A DNA stretch of 64,000 nucleotides, taken from Massospora cicadina. Taxonomy: Eukaryota; Entomophthoromycota; Entomophthoromycetes; Entomophthorales; Entomophthoraceae. The notes under the pieces were generated by a model. The model was not told the origin of the DNA, did not search any database, and saw nothing but the letters and a program-made list of their open reading frames with translations. Location of the stretch: the NCBI GenBank assembly GCA_022478985.1, contig JAKSZP010005618.1, positions 29,803 through 93,802 on the forward strand, read 5' to 3'. Positions 56,801-64,000 of this stretch are shown here, in pieces. Positions within the stretch are counted from its first letter, which is position 1. Each line of letters starts with the position of its first letter. The translations under genes were made by a program, and so were the position numbers.

Positions 56801-57274
56801 TCAGGATTTTGTCAGGAATTGGGAGGGCAATGCTGCCGCACAGGCGTAAGTCAGAGGGGCCAATGTGGGGTCAGTCAGATCCGTCTAAGGGTAAATGTAG
56901 TCAATCTTTTAAATGACTGGATTTTGGCAGTGCTATTCTTCAATTCGTTCCATAATTTTGAGATGTTAGGAGAGACCATAGGGGCCTCTGAGTTAATAAG
57001 GATGAAAAGCGTATCCAGGGGTCTTTTTGCTACGTCACCTACGATATTCATGAGTTTGGGCCCTTAGGGTCATGTTGTGCCACCAGAATCCCAGAGAGTT
57101 GTGCAAAATGTCATGACACCCACTCGGTTATGAAGGTGATTGGCCTTTTTGTGCATAGTTTAAATGTATGGTCCAGGCTGTGGGCATGGGTGGTACCAAC
57201 TTATAAAAACCATTGAACTGGGGTTGGGCAGAAAAGAGGGGCGAGGGTAAGTACTGCCAGTGCCTGGGGGTGGT

Positions 57275-58188
57275 TCACTGGTGGTAAATGTCTGCCAAAC
57301 TGGGCTCTGGTGTGCCATTAGTGGCCTGGTTTGATGTCTCGTCATCCGCTCTTGATGCTTCCCTTTCCCAATCCATTATCATAAGCAAGATGTCATTGTG
57401 GACAGGCGGGGGCGGTCTTTTATAACGGTGGTAGGGTCTCAGCGGACTCAGTTTCTGTTCCATCTGTACACGGAGGGCTTCAATTTGTTGGCAAGCTGTA
57501 ATCTCCTTCCAACAACTTGGGCCCATTGTACCATACCACGTGTACTCTTGCCCTGTGATTGAGGGAGGCCCAGAAGGCGGCAATGGTGAAATCCTCTAGG
57601 ATCTGGAGGGTATCAGTATTCTGTAATAATGCTTTGATATGACTGTTTAAAGTTGGGGCAAGGGCCCGCCGGAGTAAGGAGTTTAAAAACTGTCGTTCTA
57701 ATGCCAGGGTGACCACATTGATGAAAAAATCGTGAAGAGGGAGGGGTCGCCTAGGTGGGAATTATAATATAGAATCATGCGGCCCATGTCTTTGCATCAT
57801 CTTGCAAGGCATCAAGCAGAGACAATGATTGTTGTTCCAATATAGGTCTCTGTGTTATCCATTAAGGTGGCTCTCAAGCACAGTTCAGTTAACACCCCCA
57901 GTATCTGATGGGCTATCTCATCAGAGTGGTAGGAAGTGGGTCTAACCATCATCATATCATAAGCTTAAGAATTTGAGGGGGAAAGGTTGGTTGTGCTACC
58001 AAGGCAAGAAGCAACTGTTTAATGGCTCTGATGAGCGTAATCCATGAACAACATGTCAGGAGGTCGCGCATGTGACCATATAGACTTCTTTCAGTTGTTA
58101 ATTGGTCCATGTTCAACAGGTCTCTGGAAATTGACATCTCTGCTGCGTTAAGTGGCTGAGTTATTATGTCAGACATATAGCTTGCCAA
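57275..58188 (-). pseudogene. D gag
   Basis: The frame starts within the LTR end (MASYMSDII from 58188, or MSDII shortly after). TERSLYGHMRDLLTCC follows and, near 57905, ILGVLTELCLRATLMD, which is shared with G2 gag. Further open pieces at 57716-57480 (LLRRALAPTLNSHIKALLQ) and 57583-57275. An in-frame start overlapping the LTR is uncommon. Confidence 0.75.
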
Positions 58189-58938
58189 GGAATGACTTAG
58201 CTTCCATTTTGGGTACTAAAGTACCCATGATAGAAGCCATAGTCTGCATGCATCTCTGTTCTGAGGATGTGAATATAAGATTTACTGGGGGAGAAGCGGA
58301 AAGTATTGATGACAAACATCAATTTGGTCCTGACTATCAGGCTGAGAACTGGCAATAGTTTTGCCCGCATTTCCTGGGGTGTGGGATACTGGTGGTTCAG
58401 ATGAAGGAGCATTTGGCAGTCATTATGACCTAGGTTTAGCGCCTAAGTTGATTTGTCCTCACACCTGGTATCGAGATGAGCTCAGAAGATCCTCATTTTC
58501 AAATCTGCTTACAGTATTATAAGAGTTTCGTTCCATTATGGTAGTCTCATCCATTGTGAATTGTCCCCAATAAGTCAATTAAATCTGATCCAATAAAATC
58601 CTTGGAGGGGAAGGTTGTCCACTTGTCCTGGGGCGGCGGATTGGTGACAAAATTCCTCTAGGCATACCCCTTGGTTTCCACCTCTAAGTGATTCCAAAGA
58701 CAAAAACAATAAGGAGATGGCAAATGCTTTTACTGAGAAAGGGAGTTAGGACCTTCTATAGGTCATGAAAGTTTTTTGGGGTGACAGGATTTACAATTGT
58801 GATAAGATTTAAAAATTGGTCTGAGCTATATTTGTTAAAAATTGCTGCTAAATTAAGGAGATTAAGAAATAAGCCATCACTCTACCATAAGCAGAATGCT
58901 GGATTTATAGAGTTTCAACCAATAAAATTTTTCTTTCC

Positions 58939-58960
58939 GCTTGAAGTCACTTTCAAGCGA
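58939..58960. repeat. Hairpin in L1c 5' leader
   Basis: Arms CGCTTGAA and TTCAAGCG with a 6-base loop GTCACT, 18 bases from the element's 5' end. Could be an RNA structure of the transcript. Confidence 0.8.
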
Positions 58961-59031
58961 TTTTATTAGAAAAAAAGAAAAGTAAGTAAAACAATTAGTG
59001 GTTGAATGCCAACTGGGCTGTTCAATCCCCA

Positions 59032-60690
59032 ATGACATCAGATTTGCCACCAGCTGCTCCAGTGTGGGGCAGCGGTGAAACCACGCCTAGTGTTTTTTCA
59101 TCCGGCGGGAAAACATGCTCAGTCTGGATCATCCAGTCCAAATAAGTCCTTGGGTCAGTTTAGTCCGCCCAAGGATCTCGCCATCCACCTGGCATGAACC
59201 CAGGTGGTGCCTCACAGCCCACTCATTCTCCCCCGCTCCCAGCTCCATTTTGGCCTTCAGGTAATTATGATAGATTGTTCCCATACAAGGAACATGCAAT
59301 TATTGACCCGGCCCAGGAAGTGATGCAGCCAGCCAGCTTTATCGACTTCTGCCCCTTTAAGGGGTATTTCAACCTTGGCTTCACCTGCGAAGCTGACGCT
59401 GCCACTGCGGCTACTGTGCCCTTGGTCTTCAAGGGCACCCCTATATCAACAACATGCACCCACCTCCCCACTGACACCACTATGGTGGTTCAGTTCGCGG
59501 GGTTGCCCACTCACCTCCCCCACAATACTCCATTGGGAGTAGATTGATGGATTAGCCGCGTATGGCTCCAACCCCATCCTTCAGTTTGTGGTCCCCAATG
59601 GAACCACTCGCCTAGCTGGGCCTCAGGCATTTGCCACAATCAGCCCCAATAATTTTAAAATTGCTTTGTCACTTCCACCCTGTGCCATTGTACCCTCTGC
59701 CCCCAACCACCCATTCTGGGCCAAGAGGTAGAGGGCGTGAGGACAATCTGTCCTTCCTGCTTCGAGTTAGATCACTCAAAGCACAAATGCCCCTCCCTTG
59801 CGACTTCCTCAGACCCAGCGCAGTCATTGCAAGGCCCCCAATTTTCCTCAAACCCCACTACTTTTCTGACATGGGGTACAATCCTACCCCCCCTCCCCCA
59901 AAGCCTGCTGCTGCCTCAATGCCTCCTGCAGCCAATCAGCCCCTAACTCAGGCCAGTGCCACATGCGCCTCATCCAATCAGGATAAGCTTGGACTAATGT
60001 AGGTTCCCACATTTTTCTGCAATTGCCAGCCACACCACTTCAATTTTCTATCCAAATTTCGAGTTTGATTTGAACCCATGGTCCTCATTACCTGAAACTG
60101 ATGAGATGGGTAACTTTATAGAGCCCTTGCAACCCACATATGATGAATTTATCCAGAGTCAGACTCTCAAACTGGTCACCCAATGATATTACGCCCCCCA
60201 ACTGGATGCCGTGGAGTTCCACTCGGACCACCAGCTCGCTGTTGCAGCAGCCACCCACCCTGAAGTAACCACTATCCGTGAACTGTCCAAGTTATCAGTA
60301 GCAGAACTAGCCACGGAACTCCCCCATCCTCAGGACATCCACATTTGTATCACACAAACAGACCATTGAAATTGCCCACCTGCGTTCTAAGGATGCCATC
60401 CAGAAAGTGGCTTCCACCTCGCAGGCCAACTCTCAAGTTACCTGAGCCTCCATGGCTTCACTGTCCCGGCTCCCTGCCCTCTGCATTAAGGCGGAGGCCA
60501 TCCTTGCCAAAACATTGGCGACTTACTGTTGTATGACCAATTCCTCAAGCAGCCGCTTGCTACTGACCTCGCTCCCCATGTCGCTGAACACCCCACCCCT
60601 TTGCTCTCTTCATTGGCTCATGCTCTCACTGATGAGGTGAATGAGACTGAGAATGAGCCCCCTGATCTCCCCCTCCCCTTCTGCCATGGT
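59032..60690 (+). pseudogene. L1c ORF1: gag-like protein with CCHC knuckle
   Basis: Start ATG 59032 (MTSDLPPAAPVWG), aligned with L1d's start. The central block FIDFCPFKGYFNLGFTCEADAA (about 59335-59400) and QFAGLPTHLPHNT (about 59493-59530) match the fold block of L1a/L1b ORF1. The knuckle CPSCFELDHSKHKC lies at about 59752-59793. A Pro/Ala-rich stretch and an alpha-helical C-terminus end ENEPPDLPLP (about 60650-60680). Frames change about six times. The full protein would be about 550 residues. Confidence 0.8.
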
Positions 60691-61479
60691 AGGATGAGCG
60701 CCTCAGCGCTGTCCCGCCTGGTAGGTTGGTATCTTGATTGTTATGTTTCGCCTGTTCTTTGAATGGTCGTTTTCTTTTGGTCTGAGAATTTAGTTAGTTC
60801 AGTTTTTTGTTTTGTCACTTTCTGTGCTTTTGGTAATTTCCATCCCCTGGTTGGCGTGCCTCATAATAAATATAAAATTATATAGTTTTAACCAGGGAGA
60901 GGGAAATGGCTCTCACCATAATATGACAACCAGACTGCTGTCAAATATCTCCAGGTTGAAAGATATGTCCATTATTTCTCACAATTCTTCCATTTTTTCT
61001 GGGCCTCAGAATTGGAACAGAAGCTGGATTGCCTGACATTTTGACTTGATAATTACCTTTTTTGAGCACTGTAGTTTTTGCCCTATGATTTAATATTTTT
61101 CATGATATCGCGCCAATGCACCTGAGGAAATTTTAGGTCTGTTTTCTCCAGGATTTTCCCTTTGATCAGCCCTGGCGACCTTGACCCTTTTGGGGATCCA
61201 ATCTAAATTCAGCGAAGAGGGAGGCACTTTTCAGTATATGTTCCTAATTTTTTGTGATGTACTCTTTGGCAGATGTCATGAAACTTGTGGGTTTAGGGTG
61301 CCTGCTGTCATGTGGGTGGAGTTGGCATAATAAATAAATGGCAATAACCTATTGCTCATTGAGGGTGTTCCCCAAGTCCACTATTTTTTCCAGAGGCAAT
61401 GACATGAGGGAATTCCCTTTCTTATACAAAAAGGATGTCTTTCCTATCCATCCTAATACCAGCAGTGGGGATCCTCACA

Positions 61480-61950
61480 CAAGTGATGGTGGCATTCAAA
61501 AATCTGTTTTGTCATTCGCTGTTGAAAATTCTGTGCTTTAATGACACCTTAGGCTCTGATCTAAAGATTGAAATAGTTTTACAAGGATCAAATCCCCAAA
61601 ATTGATCCCCACTTTCACAAGATAAACAAGATTTGATAAAACCTTTGATTCTTACTTTTTTAAGTTAATTGTCTATTGGCTTCGCCCTCTTGCTTAGGGC
61701 ATCCGTTTTAATTTATTCAATTGAGAATATCACTTGGGAAAGTTGAACCCATGCAAGCTGCATTATTTTGCTAAGTAATGCTATTTAGCCTATATGGTTA
61801 GAGGAAAATATTAGAGCTGCCATAGAGAGTTTTCCCTCACATTTTAGGCGTTTCACTTGAATGTTGTCCACTTACTGCTTCAAGCAATCGATCTTTTTGT
61901 CATGGACTTACAGCTTAGTAAAAATGTGTATAAGTTTTTACAGTTTAGTT
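61480..61950 (+). repeat. E 3' LTR, second part
   Basis: Continues 51701-51820 after gypsy D. Matches 50490-50938: GGCTTCGCCCTCTTGCTTAG near 61678, AAAGTTGAACCCATGCAAGC near 61740 and GAGAGTTTTCCCTCACATTT near 61825. The right end is approximate. Confidence 0.75.
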
Positions 61951-63040
61951 TTTGACTATACAGGTTTCTTGCTTGGTAGTAATCCAGAATTTAAAATATT
62001 ACATATGTGGTATGTTTATTACCTTAAGGATTTCTGAGAGAAGATACTAAAGTTTTTTCTTTTAAGTTCTCTAAAACTAACTCTTTTTAGAAAGGAAAGA
62101 GATTAAATAACTTAAATATTATAGAGTATACTATATTTCATTAGGTAACAAATAAAATTCTTATACACTTTTCAATATGAAACTAATACTAAAGCGATAT
62201 TTAAAGGTTAATAAATCCGTGAGATGCAAAACTTTTTGTCAAATTTTTGCATGTCTCACGTGAGTTATGGGTGTCACATGTGAAAGTATAGGCAAATCAC
62301 GCTTCATTAATGTTGTTTTTTTTATAGATGTCATGTTACTCTAGATACATAGATCTTCCAAATAAGTGAAACATATTACTGTGTTGATATATTATCCAGG
62401 TGGCTTTACTTAGTAGCAAAAGCATTTAGTAATAGATTGAACTGAATTTGTTAATTCATGCGTTTGATGTTGTTTTGTATCATCACATTTGAATTGTGAT
62501 AAATGGAAATTTGCTTGGAGCCAATCTTTTTAGTAAGGATAAAACTTCATTGTAGCTTAACAATATTTATATAATCATTTGAAAGTAACTTACCATCTTG
62601 TCCAGACTAGAACCTAAATAATTAATAGTGAGATAATTTTTCATTATAAATGTAAAAGTTTCATCATTCATATCCAATGGGATTGGGTATAGTATTTGTA
62701 ATAATTGTAAACCTATTGAAGCCTATAAGAGAGGCTTTTTCAAATGCAAACTCTTTTCTTAATTTAATCAGAATAAATATTATATATTATAATTTTTCTT
62801 ATGCTGGCCTCTATGATAGTGTTTAAAGGGATTATAATGGAAGGTAAATGCTCCAATATTTCCACATGAGAGAAGATATTGGAATATCTGACAGAACCCC
62901 GTTAAAGAATATTTGTAGCAGAGAATTGGATTAAGATCCTTACCACAAACATTCTGGGTCTAGGTCAAATATTGACCAAGTAATGGAGGTAGACTTGAGT
63001 GTAAGTACCAATGATCATTCCCACGAGCTAGATTGTGAGA
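61951..63040. other. AT-rich DNA without recognisable features
   Basis: No open frame above 60 codons, no repeat family seen elsewhere in the window and no RNA gene that I recognise. An imperfect inverted pair (GTGAGATGCAAAAC / GCATGTCTCAC) lies at about 62219-62260. Confidence 0.5.
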
Positions 63041-64000
63041 ATTACCCTTACAGGGTTAATAATTCTCCCAAGCTCCCTGTTGGTAAATTGCTTTTCTGAA
63101 CAGTGAGATACACTAGTGTTCCAGGCCAACCAGTATGGATACTGGCTGACCTTTGCTGTTTCAACTTCATAGGCGTACCAGTCCCCTACAAGTCCATGAC
63201 CAACCCACCAACACAGCAGAACAACGACGTTACCTTAGCCCCATGGTCCATCTTGGGTGTTCCCCGGCGAGTCCATCACCAATCATGGGCAGCCATGGCA
63301 CTCCCTCGCTGCACCCTCCTCTTAACCAATTGCCAACCCATCTTGGGTATGCCCCAGTGAGTCCATCCCCTATCCTGGGCAGCTATGACATTCCTGCGCT
63401 GCACCACTTTCAAGGCTGATGGCCAGCAGCACATCATCATTGGTGGCCAGTTGGCCAGGTTCCTGTCAGTTCTCATAGAGCTGAGGTACAAAAGCTGCAG
63501 CGTTGGACACTCCAGGAATGTCACCCCACGCCTACTTTTGGGGATGTAAGTCTCAGGGAACATCCTTTGGCTCTCGATTGGGTCATCTTCCCATTCCTGG
63601 AATAAAAAGACATTGAAGAGGATGACAGTACCGCTCATCACTCAGGGCGACCTCGCTCACGTAGTAGATGAGTGATGGGTAACAGCTCATCCGCTTTGGA
63701 TCCTACCCCCAATACCCACACTTACCTTGGCAGAACTGTTGCAGGGAATTAGTGAAATCTGTGCCAAGATTACCAAAATTGAAATCTGTCAGATCTAATT
63801 CAGTTGGCAATCTGGCTGATGCCCAAATTTGAATGACTGTAAAAGCATGAAGAATGAGATAATGGGCGGATAGCCTGATGGTTCCTATCCAATCACTAAA
63901 CCAGTTGAACAAATATCAGGCACTATTGATGAGGGCTCAAAGCCCTCAGATAGTAATTTGGGCGTTGCACCCAATGTGCTGCTGTTGACCGAACAAATGG
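63041..64000. other. GC-richer unidentified segment
   Basis: Clearly richer in G+C than the preceding 1 kb. Contains a tandem duplication (about 63250-63322 and 63344-63416; shared TCTTGGGTxTxCCCC, GAGTCCATC, CTGGGCAGC, CGCTGCACC). On the - strand an open piece 63641-63276 includes EWEDDPIESQRMFPETYIPK and GVTFLECPTLQLLYLSSM, and another 63912-63703 includes LDLTDFNFGNLGTDF. They look protein-like, but I recognise no family. Could be the edge of a host gene or of a DNA transposon. Confidence 0.4.
63250..63416. repeat. 94-bp tandem duplication
   Basis: Two copies, starting 94 bp apart at about 63250 and 63344, roughly 75-80 percent alike by eye. Confidence 0.7.

Larger units (their letters stand above)
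58922..60883 (+). mobile_element. L1c: ORF1-only LINE relative inserted in D's 5' LTR
   Basis: Exactly bounded by the 11-bp duplication AGTTTCAACCA (58911-58921) / AGTTTTAACCA (60884-60894), again one C/T difference. 1962 bp: a leader with a perfect hairpin (arms CGCTTGAA/TTCAAGCG, 58939-58960), one gag-like ORF (59032 to about 60690) and a 3' tail CCATCCCCTGGTTGGC with AATAAA near 60866. No endonuclease or RT. L1d is a second copy of the same type. Confidence 0.9.
51821..61479 (-). mobile_element. D: full-length Ty3/gypsy element nested in E's 3' LTR
   Basis: LTRs at 51821-53167 and 58167-61479 (the latter holding the 1962-bp L1c), with ends TGTCAGACATAT...CCTYACA on the + strand. Flanks CAAGC (51816-51820) and CAAGT (61480-61484) form the 5-bp target duplication with one C/T change. 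Internal order on the - strand is gag, protease, RT, RNase H, integrase. All frames are heavily broken. Gag and integrase resemble G2, not A. Confidence 0.93.
58167..61479 (-). repeat. D 5' LTR, split by L1c
   Basis: The two halves 58167-58921 and 60884-61479 together match 51821-53167. The join corresponds to about 52575 in the other LTR. Confidence 0.9.

Noticed and set aside
63597..63725. 129-base - strand intron joining 63912-63726 to 63596-63276
   Set aside because: GTAAGT and TTCCAG borders exist, but joining them shifts the frame to an immediate stop, so the splice is not supported.

Overview
This is a eukaryotic, transposon-saturated window. I see no bacterial-type operons, rRNA, tRNA or CRISPR, and no intact host gene. 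Nearly all recognisable coding sequence is retrotransposon (Ty3/gypsy LTR elements and one LINE lineage with a gag-like ORF1, an APE-type endonuclease and a reverse transcriptase), broken by frameshifts and stops. Element style suggests a large, AT-rich fungal or other non-plant eukaryotic genome, but the sequence does not fix the species. Many differences between paired copies (target-site duplications, LTR ends) are C/T changes, as expected from cytosine deamination or RIP-like decay. Left part (1-31459): a decayed + strand gypsy (G1, 1 to about 3001) is followed by three head-to-tail modules, M1 3002-6048, M2 6049-13457 and M3 13458-31459. Each opens with the same roughly 70-bp head. They contain short tandem repeats (periods about 65 to 140 bp), several of which look like repeated micro-exon/intron units with AG...GT borders. 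M1 is uninterrupted (about 3.0 kb). M3 has the same order of sub-arrays but is split by three insertions: an ORF1-only LINE relative L1d (about 14585-16497, -), a full-length gypsy G2 (16853-24741, -) and a full-length LINE L1b (25225-30497, -). Removing them leaves about 2.9 kb collinear with M1. M2 carries a full-length LINE L1a (7700-12984, +). Right part (31460-64000): nested gypsy elements. Element B (-, about 32000-48188) is split by the best preserved element A (36744-46370, -, 1.19-kb LTRs, perfect 5-bp target duplication GTAGC). Next come a gag-protease remnant C (-, about 48300-50354) and a small internally deleted + strand LTR element E (50355 to about 61950). E's 3' LTR was hit by gypsy D (51821-61479, -), whose own 5' LTR was hit by an ORF1-only LINE relative L1c (58922-60883, +). 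The end (about 61950-64000) is AT-rich DNA and then a more GC-rich, unidentified segment with a 94-bp tandem duplication. Most notable: (1) the three-module locus with nested micro-exon-like arrays and terminal hairpins; (2) a long decayed reading frame (38495 to about 39538, +) antisense to element A between its integrase and 3' LTR; (3) a family of about 1.95-kb elements carrying only a LINE-type ORF1 and the same 3' tail as the autonomous LINEs, comparable in concept to mammalian HAL1.
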